Shown: positions 56,234 to 64,000 of the stretch, piece by piece
How the letters are laid out: the number at the start of each line of letters is the position of its first letter
Position numbering within the stretch: the stretch's first letter is position 1
Assembly: GCF_004791025.1 (NCBI RefSeq)
Contig: NZ_SRUO01000005.1
Location: 310,001-374,000, forward strand
DNA: 64,000 bases
Direction of reading: 5' to 3'
DNA from: Mesorhizobium sp. M4B.F.Ca.ET.203.01.1.1
Lineage (GTDB): Bacteria; Pseudomonadota; Alphaproteobacteria; Rhizobiales; Rhizobiaceae
Notes under the pieces: model-generated
What the model saw: only the letters and a program-made list of their open reading frames with translations
What the model was told of the DNA's origin: nothing
Databases searched by the model: none
Translations under genes and position numbers: made by a program

Positions 56234-57547
56234 CTATTCCGCCGCCGCCTTGGCCATCGGATTGTTCGGGTGCGTCGTCCAGTTGGCATAGACCGGCGAC
56301 ACCGGCTTGCCGGTGCGCTCGTCCATCGCGCCGACGGCCAGCGGCTCCATGGTGATGCAGCCCTCGACCGGGCAGACATTGACGCACAGATTGCAGCCGA
56401 CGCACTCGGCCTCGATCACCTCGAAATGCCTGACGCCATCGACCATCGCAGTGATCGCCTGGTGCGAAGTGTCCTCGCAGGCGATGTGGCAGCGGCCGCA
56501 TTTGATGCAGGCATCCTGGTCGATATGCGCCTTGGCGACGTAGTTGAGGTTGAGATACTGCCAGTCGGTGACGTTGGGCGTGGCGCGGCCGACGATGTCG
56601 GCGAGCGAGGCGTGGCCCTTCTCGTCCATCCAGTTCTCGAGGCCCGCGATCATCTCCTGCACGATCTTGAAGCCGTAGGTCATCGCCGCTGTGCAGACCT
56701 GCACATTGCCGGCGCCGAGCGCCATGAATTCCGCCGCGTCGCGCCATGTGGTGATGCCGCCGATGCCGGAGATCGGCAGGCCGCGGGTCTCGGCATCGCG
56801 CGCGATCTCGGCCACCATGTTCATGGCGATCGGCTTCACCGCCGGGCCGCAATAGCCGCCATGCGAGCCCTTGCCGTCGATGGTCGGCTGCGGCGCGAAA
56901 CTGTCGAGATCGACGCCTGTGATCGAATTGATGGTGTTGATCAGCGACACCGCGTCCGTTCCACCTGCGTGGGCCGCTCGCGCGGGCTTGCGGATGTCGG
57001 TGATGTTGGGCGTCAGCTTGGTGATGACCGGCATGCGGGTGTTTGCCTTGCACCAGCGCACCACCATTTCGATATATTCCGGCACCTGGCCGACCGCCGA
57101 GCCCATGCCGCGTTCCGACATACCGTGCGGGCAGCCGAAATTGAGCTCGATACCGTCGGCTCCGGTCTCCTCGACCACCGGCAGGATCGCCTTCCAGCTT
57201 TCCTCGACGCAGGGCACCATCAGCGAGACGACGACGGCGCGGTCCGGCCAGTCCTGCTTGACCTGCTTGATCTCGCGCAGATTGGTCTGCAGCTCGCGGT
57301 CGGTGATCAGCTCGATGTTGTTGAGGCCGAGCAAGCGGCGGTCGGCGCCCCAGATCGCGCCGTAGCGCGGGCCGTTGACGTTGACCACCGGCGGCCCCTC
57401 CTCGCCGAGCGTCTTCCAGACCACGCCGCCCCAGCCCGCCTGGAAGGCGCGGATGACATTGTAGGCCTTGTCGGTCGGCGGCGCCGAGGCCAGCCAGAAC
57501 GGATTGGGCGACTTGATGCCGACGAAATTGTTCCTGATATCTGCCAT
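56234..57547 (-). CDS. preA: NAD-dependent dihydropyrimidine dehydrogenase subunit PreA
   Basis: Catalytic subunit that reduces uracil/thymine to the 5,6-dihydro forms with PreT. The 437-residue protein is a DHO-dehydrogenase-like FMN barrel (GGVVWKTLG, ELNFGCPHGMSERGMG, TKLTPNITDI, SGIGGITTW, GAGNVQV) followed by two 4Fe-4S ferredoxin motifs, CIKCGRCHIAC and CVGCNLCVNVCP near 345-390. The ATG at 57547 has GGGAGG at about 8 bases; an ATG two codons earlier overlaps the preT stop. Ends at a strong terminator. Confidence 0.94.
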   Translation of the reverse strand: MADIRNNFVGIKSPNPFWLASAPPTDKAYNVIRAFQAGWGGVVWKTLGEEGPPVVNVNGPRYGAIWGADRRLLGLNNIELITDRELQTNLREIKQVKQDWPDRAVVVSLMVPCVEESWKAILPVVEETGADGIELNFGCPHGMSERGMGSAVGQVPEYIEMVVRWCKANTRMPVITKLTPNITDIRKPARAAHAGGTDAVSLINTINSITGVDLDSFAPQPTIDGKGSHGGYCGPAVKPIAMNMVAEIARDAETRGLPISGIGGITTWRDAAEFMALGAGNVQVCTAAMTYGFKIVQEMIAGLENWMDEKGHASLADIVGRATPNVTDWQYLNLNYVAKAHIDQDACIKCGRCHIACEDTSHQAITAMVDGVRHFEVIEAECVGCNLCVNVCPVEGCITMEPLAVGAMDERTGKPVSPVYANWTTHPNNPMAKAAAE

Positions 57548-57549
57548 GC

Positions 57550-58914
57550 TCATGCCCTCCCGTTAGAGGTCAGTGCCCGGTTGATGCTTTCGGCCGCGTC
57601 GCGGCCTTGCGCCACCGCCGAAACGGTGAGGTCGTCGCCGCCGAAGATGCAGTCGCCGCCGGCCCAAACTTTGGCCAGCGAGGTGCGGCCCTCGGCATCG
57701 ACCTTGATGCGGCCGCCTTCCAGCTCGATCTCGGCGCCGCTGCCGTTCAGCGCGGCCGGGACAAAGCTCTGGCCGATCGCCTTGAACACCTGGTCGGCCG
57801 CGAGCGTGAGCCGCTCGCCGGTGCCGGCCAGCTTGTCACCGTCCATCGCCGTATATTCGAGCTCGATCGCCGACACCTTGCCGTTCTCGGCGATGACGCG
57901 CTTGGGCTGCAGCCAGTGGCGGATGGTGACGCCATTGGCAGCGGCCAGATCCTGCTCGAAGCCGGAGGCATTCATGTGCGCCTGGCCGCGCCGGTAGCAG
58001 ATCGTCACCTCCTCGGCGCCGAGCAGCTTCGACTGCACCGCGGCGTCGATCGCCGTCATGCCGCCGCCGATGACGACGACGCGCCGGCCGACCGGCAGGC
58101 CGGAAAGATCGCTGGCCTGACGCAGTTCGGCGATGAACTCCACCGCGTTGGTGACCCCATCGCTGCCCTCGCCGTCGGTGCGCAGCGCGTTGACGCCGCC
58201 AAGCCCCATGCCGAGGAACACGGCATCGTAGTTCCGGATCAGGTCGGACAGCTGGTAGTCGCGGCCGAGCGCCTTGCCGTTCTGGATGTCGATGCCGCCG
58301 ATCGCGGTGACGTAGTCGACCTCGGCCTGGGCGAAATTGTCGACGCTCTTGTAGGCGGCGATGCCGTATTCGTTGAGGCCCCCGGCCTTCGGCCGCGCCT
58401 CAAGGATGGTCACGTCATGGCCATGGCGCGCGAGCCTGTGCGCGGCGGCAAGCCCGGCCGGCCCGGCGCCGACGACGGCGACAGATTTTCCGGTCGGTTC
58501 GGCGCGCGCATAGAACTGCCTGTCCTCGCTCATTGCGACATCGGTGGCGTAGCGCTGCAGCCGGCCGATCTGCACCGGCTTGCCCTCGGCCACCTCGCGC
58601 ACGCAGACTTCCTCGCAAAGCGTCTCGGTCGGGCAGACGCGGGCGCACATGCCGCCAAGGATGTTCTGGTCGAAGATGGTCTTGGCCGAGCCGAGCGGAT
58701 TGCCGGTCGAGATCTGGCGGATGAACAGCGGAATGTCGATCGAGGTCGGGCACGCATTCATGCACGGCGCATCGTAGCAGAAATAGCAGCGATCGCTTTC
58801 GACCAGCGCCTCGTGATGGTCGAGCGGCGGATGCAGGTCGGAAAAATTGTCGGCATACTGTTCGGACGACAGCCGGCCGCCGGCTATGCCCTCTTTGAAA
58901 TGACCAGTCGCCAT
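57550..58914 (-). CDS. preT: NAD-dependent dihydropyrimidine dehydrogenase subunit PreT
   Basis: FAD/Fe-S subunit that passes electrons from NAD(P)H to PreA; a GltD-like protein of 454 residues. Cysteine clusters CYFCYDAPCMNACP and CARVCPTETLCEEVC lie at about 43-105, the FAD motif VAVVGAGPAGLAAAHRLA near 144-161, and the NAD(P) motif VVVIGGGMTAIDAA near 280, with a final VWAGGD. AAGGGGA precedes the ATG. A RutR-like operator 49 bases upstream is consistent with induction by pyrimidines. Confidence 0.93.
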   Translation of the reverse strand: MATGHFKEGIAGGRLSSEQYADNFSDLHPPLDHHEALVESDRCYFCYDAPCMNACPTSIDIPLFIRQISTGNPLGSAKTIFDQNILGGMCARVCPTETLCEEVCVREVAEGKPVQIGRLQRYATDVAMSEDRQFYARAEPTGKSVAVVGAGPAGLAAAHRLARHGHDVTILEARPKAGGLNEYGIAAYKSVDNFAQAEVDYVTAIGGIDIQNGKALGRDYQLSDLIRNYDAVFLGMGLGGVNALRTDGEGSDGVTNAVEFIAELRQASDLSGLPVGRRVVVIGGGMTAIDAAVQSKLLGAEEVTICYRRGQAHMNASGFEQDLAAANGVTIRHWLQPKRVIAENGKVSAIELEYTAMDGDKLAGTGERLTLAADQVFKAIGQSFVPAALNGSGAEIELEGGRIKVDAEGRTSLAKVWAGGDCIFGGDDLTVSAVAQGRDAAESINRALTSNGRA

Positions 58915-58962
58915 TCCGGTTCCCCTTGTTTTGTTTTGGGGAAGGCTAGCACGTTTTATTTT

Positions 58963-58978
58963 TTTATCAATTGGTCAA
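58963..58978. promoter_or_regulatory. RutR-like operator upstream of preTA
   Basis: TTTATCAATTGGTCAA matches TTGACCANNTGGTCAA at 12 of 14 defined positions, 49 bases before preT and inside its AT-rich promoter region; on the minus strand it supplies TTGACC, which could be a -35 box, so binding would block the promoter. Confidence 0.78.
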
Positions 58979-59027
58979 TTTTCGGCCAAGTCGCTGAAAA
59001 GGCTCTATAAAAACATGATAATTATAC

Positions 59028-59762
59028 TCATGTTATGGCAAGCACGGAGGGCTCGAATGACCCGGCGCTTTCGCTGCCCGGGCCATGGATCGACCTGATC
59101 TCGTCCGCGACCAGTTCCTGGAGCCGCCACAGATTGCGGTCGTGGATGCCGAACGTCTCGAGGTGACTGACGGTGTTGTAGAGATATTCGGCGCCGGAGC
59201 CGACATGGCCGCAGGCACGGGCCAGCACATGCGCCACCGTCTCCAGCGGCTGCCCGAGCGAGGTACCCCTGCCGGTCACCCCGACCCAAAAGCCTAGCGC
59301 CTTGCGCGGCCCTTGCGCGGTGCGCACCGGAACCCAGCGGACCGAGGCGACGCTTTCGTGATCATCGATCTCGCGCCGCAGCAGCCTTTCGATCTGGGCC
59401 GGCTTGTCACCGTCCGGCAGGCGATAGATGACGCCGTCGCAGCGGCCACCCCGTTCCAGCGCCATCATCAGCCCGGGCTGCGCGGCGCTGCCGCGCCAGC
59501 GAACCATGTCGAGGCAGAACGACCGATGCCAGCCATGGGCCGAGGCGCGCTGCTGCTCGACGGAATCGAAGGCCGGCTTCCAGATCAGCGAGCCATAGGC
59601 GAACACCCACAGCGGCCCTTCGTCGGCTTCGCCTGACAGACGCTCGGCAAGCGCGCGGAAATCATCGTCGTTCAATTGCGTCCAGCTGCCGTCCGGACCT
59701 GGATCGGCTTCCTCCCGATGACAGAGCGCCACAAGCTCCGGCGTGAGCGACATCTGCCGCAT
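59028..59762 (-). CDS. Gamma-glutamylcyclotransferase, ChaC-like
   Basis: Enzyme of the ChaC/GCT family, probably degrading glutathione to 5-oxoproline and Cys-Gly. The 244-residue protein has the fold signature WVFAYGSLIWKPAF, RSFCLDMVRWRG, the region LPDGD, and the conserved catalytic glutamate in REIDDHES, with YLYNTVSHLETFGI near the C-terminus. ATG 59762 follows GAGGGG at 11 bases; starts at 59780 and 59753 are possible. Same strand as preT but separated by its promoter. If it does make 5-oxoproline, the oxoprolinase at 10.7 kb could process it, although the genes are far apart. Confidence 0.86.
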   Translation of the reverse strand: MRQMSLTPELVALCHREEADPGPDGSWTQLNDDDFRALAERLSGEADEGPLWVFAYGSLIWKPAFDSVEQQRASAHGWHRSFCLDMVRWRGSAAQPGLMMALERGGRCDGVIYRLPDGDKPAQIERLLRREIDDHESVASVRWVPVRTAQGPRKALGFWVGVTGRGTSLGQPLETVAHVLARACGHVGSGAEYLYNTVSHLETFGIHDRNLWRLQELVADEIRSIHGPGSESAGSFEPSVLAIT

Positions 59763-59937
59763 GGATCGTGATCCCCTCATTGACGGACAAGCAAAGGCGA
59801 AAACCGCATGGCGCGCAAGATTGCAGGCACAGTGCCTTGCCGCCGTCGATTTCCGGCCCATGTCGGATTCCTGTCGCCGGGATCGTCCTAAGATCGGTCA
59901 CGAGACGATCAACCGAGGAAACCGAAGGAGCATGACG

Positions 59938-60717
59938 ATGCCGAAATCCCCGATGCCGTTCTTCTGGTACGAGTTGATGACCACCGACCTCGACGCCGCC
60001 GAGGCCTTCTACACAGCCGTTGTCGGCTGGAAGGGGCAACCCTTCGATACCTCGCCCGGCATGCCGCGCTACATCGTCATGAATGTCGGCGAGCGCGGCG
60101 TCGCGGGCTTGATGACGCTGCCCGAGGATGCCGCCAAGATGGGCATGCCGCCCGCCTGGCTCGGCTATATCCATAGCAAGGATGCCGACGGCGCGACCGC
60201 GTCGCTCAAGGACGCGGGCGGCACCGTGCACCGCGCACCCGACGACATTCCGGGCGTCGGGCGCTTCGCCGTCGTTGCCGATCCGCAAGGCGCGACCTTC
60301 ATGTTCCTGCAGCCGAACCAGCCCGATCAGCCGCCGGTGCCGGCGCGAACGCCAGGCCACATCGGCTGGCATGAGCTCTACACGACGGACTGGACGGCAG
60401 CCTTCGATTTCTATGCCGAGCAGTTCGGCTGGACAAAGGCCGGCGACTTCGACATGGGCCCAGCGATGGGCACCTACCAGGTCTTCGCTTTTGTCGGCGA
60501 GCCCGTCGGCGGCATGATGAACAAGCCCGAACAGATCCCGGTGCCGGTCTGGCAGTTCTACTTCAACGTCGCCGCCATCGACGCGGCGGCCAAGCGCGTG
60601 ACCGACAATGGCGGCAAGGTCATCATGGGTCCGATGGAGGTGCCCGGCGGCGATTGGATCGTGCAGTGCACGGATCCGCAAGGCGCGCATTTCGCGCTGA
60701 TCGCGCCGGCGCGGTAA
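59938..60717 (+). CDS. Two-domain VOC (glyoxalase/bleomycin resistance-fold) protein
   Basis: A 259-residue protein with two vicinal-oxygen-chelate domains (about 8-128 and 140-258); each begins with FFWYELMTTDLDAAEAFYTAVVGW or IGWHELYTTDWTAAFDFYAEQFGW in similar form and ends with DPQGATFMF or DPQGAHFAL. Candidate metal ligands (H, E) are at the matching strand positions. Such proteins are often called 27-kDa antigen/glyoxalase-like hydroxylases; no activity can be claimed. ATG 59938 has AAGGAG at 7 bases, better than the ATG two codons earlier. Confidence 0.86.
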   Translation: MPKSPMPFFWYELMTTDLDAAEAFYTAVVGWKGQPFDTSPGMPRYIVMNVGERGVAGLMTLPEDAAKMGMPPAWLGYIHSKDADGATASLKDAGGTVHRAPDDIPGVGRFAVVADPQGATFMFLQPNQPDQPPVPARTPGHIGWHELYTTDWTAAFDFYAEQFGWTKAGDFDMGPAMGTYQVFAFVGEPVGGMMNKPEQIPVPVWQFYFNVAAIDAAAKRVTDNGGKVIMGPMEVPGGDWIVQCTDPQGAHFALIAPAR

Positions 60718-60853
60718 AACCGATTGCGATTGGTGAAAGCGACAGCAGCGGCCGATCTCCCGCTTGGACGGCTTGTCCGGCCCTCCTCCGCAACTGCTGC
60801 GGAGGACGGGCAAGACAGAGAGGGCGCCATCCCGCCGACCTCACCCTAGTGCG

Positions 60854-61342
60854 TTACTCCGGCGTCAGAACGGCGACTTTGAGGTCGGCCTTCTCGCTGC
60901 CGCTGAGCTGAACGGTGGCCGGACCGGCTGACAGCTTGAAACGCACGCTCTTGCGAATGCCCGGGCAGGTCTTCACGCCGCTGAACCCAGCCGACTTCAC
61001 GGCATGGCCGTCCTGCACGATATCGATCCAGGCCTCATCCGACAGGCTGACCTGGAGCTCTCCCTCCGGCGGCACGACGATGCTTGCGGTCGCGCCGAAC
61101 GTGCCGGCTGCCGGGGCACGGTCCGGAGGCACTTCAAAGCTGATCGTGTCGATCGCTGCGAGCGTGAAATCCATCGCCTGGCCGACCGTCAGGGCAGCAC
61201 CGGACTGCGCGGCCGGCGCTGCCGCAAACAGTGCCTGCTCGCGTGCCACCGGCCATTTGAAGGCATCACAGCCGCTGTCGGCTGCCATGGCGAAGCTGGT
61301 GCCTGCAAGGATTGCGAACAGGCTGATGACGATTGTTTTCAT
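60854..61342 (-). CDS. Secreted protein, function unknown
   Basis: A 162-residue secreted protein. Signal peptide to about 20 (cleavage after AMA). The mature part has one likely disulfide pair (C25 and a Cys in KTCPG), a beta-rich composition, and repeated strand-like segments (ASIVVPPEGELQVSL, VRFKLSAGPATVQLSG). No known family was recognised; homologues are expected in Mesorhizobium. The start has a weak ribosome site; an ATG 18 bases upstream is possible. Neighbours do not hint at function. Confidence 0.7.
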   Translation of the reverse strand: MKTIVISLFAILAGTSFAMAADSGCDAFKWPVAREQALFAAAPAAQSGAALTVGQAMDFTLAAIDTISFEVPPDRAPAAGTFGATASIVVPPEGELQVSLSDEAWIDIVQDGHAVKSAGFSGVKTCPGIRKSVRFKLSAGPATVQLSGSEKADLKVAVLTPE

Positions 61343-61538
61343 GGTGAAGGGAACTCGCATGGTTGGCGTACCGGCATCAATACAACCATAGCGATACTTA
61401 TGCAACCATGAAGGGAAACATTTTTGGGAGATGAAACCATTTTCACTCACCGATTGTTGAAGGCAGGGCATCGGAAGTGAGTGGTCCATTGCCGGGCGAT
61501 ATTTTATGGCCAGGCGGGGAGGCAAAATGGAGTTTTAG

Positions 61539-61931
61539 ATGAAGCTTTTCGAAGGTCTTTCCCAGTACCGGCCACAGGCGCTCGGCGTGCTGCGCATCGT
61601 GACTGCGCTGCAATTCATCGAGCATGGCACCCAGAAACTGTTCAATTTCCCCGTCGGCGAGCACGCCGGCGCCTTGAGCGGGTTGCCTCTGGCTGCCGGC
61701 ATCCTTGAATTCGCCGGCGGCATCCTGCTCGCTCTCGGGTTGCTCACCCGGCCGGTGGCGTTCCTTCTCGCTGGCGAGATGGCGATCGCCTATTTCATGG
61801 CGCATGCGCCGCGCGACTTCTTCCCGGTCAACAATGGCGGCGACTCGGCGATCTCGTTCTGCTTCATCTTCCTCTATCTGGTGTTTGCCGGCGCCGGCGC
61901 CTTCGCGCTGGACAACCGCCGCAACGCATGA
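61539..61931 (+). CDS. DoxX family membrane protein
   Basis: A 130-residue four-helix membrane protein of the DoxX family: VLRIVTALQFIEHGTQKLFNFP at the N-terminus is the conserved DoxX first-helix motif, followed by segments near 49-67, 70-90 and 104-124. GGAG upstream (AAAATGGAG) is 8 bases from the ATG. It converges on the dehydrogenase gene after 26 bases. Distinct from the DoxX in the Rrf2 operon at 54.7 kb; a redox partner is not evident. Confidence 0.87.
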   Translation: MKLFEGLSQYRPQALGVLRIVTALQFIEHGTQKLFNFPVGEHAGALSGLPLAAGILEFAGGILLALGLLTRPVAFLLAGEMAIAYFMAHAPRDFFPVNNGGDSAISFCFIFLYLVFAGAGAFALDNRRNA

Positions 61932-61957
61932 CCTGCGAAACGGATGCGCGCCTGGTT

Positions 61958-64000
61958 TCAGGCGCGCATCCGCTCGAAATTGGCGTCGAACAGCGGCGCC
62001 GATTGGATGCGCGCGCCATGGCGCTTGCCCAGAATCTCGATCTCGAAGCCGTCGGCCTCGTCGGCGATCTCCCTCGGCACATAGCCCATGGCGACCGACC
62101 TTTTCGCGTGATGCGCGTAGCCGCCCGAGGTGACCCAGCCGCGCACGGCGCCATCGAACCAGATCGGCTCATCGCCGATGACGTCGGCATCGGCCGCATC
62201 AACGATGAAGGCGCGCAGCCGCAGCTTGCCGCCCTGCTTGCGCTCGGCCAGCGCTGCCGCCTTGCCGATGAAGTCCGCCTCCTTGCCGTAAGCGACGAAA
62301 CGGTCGAGGCCGGCTTCCAGCGGCCCGTAAATCGGCCGGTACTCGCGCGCCCATGAGCCGTAGTTCTTCTCCAGCCGCAGCGCATTGAGGGCGCGCGAGC
62401 CGAACAGGCCGATGCCGAATTCCTCGCCCGCCGCCGTCAACGCCCCGAATGCGGCGCGCTGATACTCCGGCGCCACCCAGATCTCGTAGCCGAGATCGCC
62501 GGTATAGCTAACGCGGCCGACCAGGCAGGGCGCCATGCCGATGTCCATCCTGGCCACCGCCATGAAGGGGAATGCGGCGTTGGAGACATCCGCGCGCGTC
62601 ACTTTCGCCAGAACATCCCGCGCCTTCGGTCCGGCGATCGCCAGCCCGGTCAACTTCTGTCCCAGCGCCTCGATGCGCACCGAACCGTTCTTCGGCAGAT
62701 GCGCCTCGAACCAGCGCATATGGTATTGCTCGGCGATGCCGGAGCCGGCGATGAACCACTCGCCGTCGTCGATGTTGGCCAGCGTGAAATCGCCGATCAG
62801 CCTGCCGTCATTCTTCAGCATCGGCGCCAGCGTCATGCGGCCGCGCTTCGGCAGCTTGCAGGCCAGCATGCGGTCGAGCCAGGCGGCTGCGCCCTCGCCG
62901 GTCACCGCGTATTTGGCGAAGTTGGAAATCTCCGCCAGGCCGACGCCGCCGCGCACCGCCGCCACTTCCTTCGCGACATGGTCGAAATCGCTCGAGCGCC
63001 GCCAAGAGAACTCGTCCCTGACGCCGTCAGGGGCATACCAGAGCGGCACCTCCAGCCCGTAGGACACGCCCCATTGCGCGCCCTTGGCCGAGAGGGCGTC
63101 ATAGACCGGCGTCGTCTTCAGCGGCCGTCCGGCCGGCAGTTCCTCGTTGGGGAAGCGGATCGAGAAGCGCCGCGAATAATTTTCGCGCACCTTGGCATTG
63201 GTGTAGGCCATTGTCGCCCAGTCGCCGTAGCGCGCGACATCCATGGCCCAGATGTCGGCGCCGGGGTCGCCCTCGATCATCCAGTTGGACAGCGCCAGCC
63301 CGACGCCACCACCCTGCGAGAAACCAGCCATGACGCCGCAGGCGACCCAGAAGCCCGGCAGGCCACGCACCGGCCCGACCAGCGGATTGCCATCCGGCGC
63401 GAAGGTGAAGGGGCCGTTGATGATCTGCTTGATGCCGGTGTTCTGGAAGGCGGGGAAATGCCGGAAGCCAACCTCCAGCGACGGCGCGATGCGATCGATG
63501 TCCGGCTCCAGCAGTTCATGGCCGAAATTCCACGGGGTCTGGAACTCGGACCACGGCTTGTTGGCCTTCTCGTAGGTGCCCATCAGCATGCCGCCGCGCT
63601 CCTGGCGCAGATAGAGCTCGCCGTCGAAATCGACCGCATGGATGATCTCGGTGCCGGTCTTCCGGTTCCAGGCGGCGACCTCGGGCATGTCCTCGGTGAT
63701 CAGGTACATGTGCTCCATGGCGAGCACCGGCAGTTCGAGGCCGACCATGCGGCCGACCTCGCGCGCCCACAGGCCGCCGGCATTGACGACATGCTCGGCC
63801 ACCACCTCGCCCTTGTTGGTGATGACGCGCCATGAGCCGTCGGGCCGGCGCACGATGTCCTCGACCTTGGTGAAGCGCTCGACCTCCGCACCCAGTTTCC
63901 GGGCCGCTTTGGCATAGGCATGCGTCACGCCGGACGGATCGAGATGGCCATCCTCCTTGTTGCGCACCGCGCCGACGAATTGCTTTGGATCGAGCAGCGG
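61958..64000 (-). CDS. FAD-dependent dehydrogenase with GcvT domain (dimethylglycine/sarcosine type), 5' end beyond window
   Basis: Flavoprotein demethylase-type enzyme; the N-terminus (FAD-binding Rossmann segment) lies beyond base 64000. The 680 residues seen start in the DAO domain (PLLDPKQFVGA, DPSGVTHAYAKAARKLGAEV, VNAGGLWAREVG, GNPLVGPVRGLPGFWVACG) and end in a GcvT/aminomethyltransferase domain (SWRRSSDFDHVAKE, LAEISNFAKYAVTGEGAAAWLDRML, YTGDLGYEIWV, LRLEKNYGSWAREY). Such proteins oxidise dimethylglycine, sarcosine or related N-methyl compounds and pass C1 units to tetrahydrofolate. Exact substrate not readable. Confidence 0.88.
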   Translation of the reverse strand, partial: PLLDPKQFVGAVRNKEDGHLDPSGVTHAYAKAARKLGAEVERFTKVEDIVRRPDGSWRVITNKGEVVAEHVVNAGGLWAREVGRMVGLELPVLAMEHMYLITEDMPEVAAWNRKTGTEIIHAVDFDGELYLRQERGGMLMGTYEKANKPWSEFQTPWNFGHELLEPDIDRIAPSLEVGFRHFPAFQNTGIKQIINGPFTFAPDGNPLVGPVRGLPGFWVACGVMAGFSQGGGVGLALSNWMIEGDPGADIWAMDVARYGDWATMAYTNAKVRENYSRRFSIRFPNEELPAGRPLKTTPVYDALSAKGAQWGVSYGLEVPLWYAPDGVRDEFSWRRSSDFDHVAKEVAAVRGGVGLAEISNFAKYAVTGEGAAAWLDRMLACKLPKRGRMTLAPMLKNDGRLIGDFTLANIDDGEWFIAGSGIAEQYHMRWFEAHLPKNGSVRIEALGQKLTGLAIAGPKARDVLAKVTRADVSNAAFPFMAVARMDIGMAPCLVGRVSYTGDLGYEIWVAPEYQRAAFGALTAAGEEFGIGLFGSRALNALRLEKNYGSWAREYRPIYGPLEAGLDRFVAYGKEADFIGKAAALAERKQGGKLRLRAFIVDAADADVIGDEPIWFDGAVRGWVTSGGYAHHAKRSVAMGYVPREIADEADGFEIEILGKRHGARIQSAPLFDANFERMRA

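Noticed and set aside
57607..59010. Plus-strand open frame over preT
   Set aside because: Shadow of PreT; no motif and no start signal, while PreT motifs on the minus strand are complete.

Overview
The window looks like a chromosomal segment of an alphaproteobacterium of the Rhizobiales, most probably Mesorhizobium or a close relative. The reasons are high GC with strong third-position GC bias, the alphaproteobacterial mraZ-rsmH-ftsL-ftsI-murE-murF order, the BtaA/BtaB betaine-lipid pair behind a PHO box, the SahR-metF pair, the reductive pyrimidine pathway with a RutR-type regulator, and intergenic palindromes of the kind scattered through rhizobial genomes. It reads mainly as core and metabolic chromosome: I saw no transposase, integrase, phage gene, CRISPR array, tRNA or 16S/23S/5S rRNA.

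Layout. 1-5.95 kb: 5' part of the division and cell-wall (dcw) cluster on the minus strand, every junction overlapping or within a few bases, with a four-copy 10-bp-phased MraZ box array upstream. 6.1-10.5 kb: a Cys/Met-metabolism PLP enzyme, the RNase P RNA gene, a lytic transglycosylase, an AmpD-type amidase coupled to a TerB-DnaJ protein, and a small lipoprotein. 10.7-16.5 kb: a fused HyuA-HyuB oxoprolinase/hydantoinase, then btaAB. 16.5-23.2 kb: a serine hydrolase, two cell-wall lytic enzymes, an ornithine/lysine decarboxylase, an EamA exporter and a 28-codon small membrane-protein gene. 23.2-31 kb: metF with an ArsR-methyltransferase (SahR) regulator and its palindrome, TrmO, DUF2293, an (R)-amine-transaminase-like enzyme, MOSC, ICMT-like and KAS III-like proteins, and Tam. 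31.3-41.5 kb: EttA, a diguanylate cyclase, a secreted RNase T2, a lipase-like hydrolase, a CoA-transferase/ThDP-enzyme pair, a CHRD protein and a methionine gamma-lyase-like enzyme divergent from an Lrp regulator.

42.1-58.9 kb is the most coherent system: reductive pyrimidine catabolism. PreT-PreA (uracil/thymine reduction), dihydropyrimidinase, N-carbamoyl-beta-alanine amidase and a beta-alanine-type transaminase make a complete route from uracil to malonate semialdehyde. An NMT1-type ABC importer and a cupin lie at one end. A RutR-like TetR regulator sits between the two halves, and good RutR-like operators lie before the transaminase operon and before preT. A 4-kb block (XRE/MmyB regulator with two SDRs, and an Rrf2-AhpD-DoxX operon) separates the halves. 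59-64 kb: a ChaC-like cyclotransferase, a two-domain VOC protein, a secreted hypothetical protein, DoxX, and an FAD/GcvT-type demethylating dehydrogenase that runs off the right end.

No wholly unprecedented system was evident. The best leads are the split RutR regulon with its unassigned importer, the 28-aa membrane peptide, the (R)-transaminase, the SDR lacking the YxxxK dyad, and the regulatory palindromes listed in the findings. Start sites were chosen by ribosome-binding sequence, signal peptide and family length. All functions are inferred by reading motifs; no database search was run.
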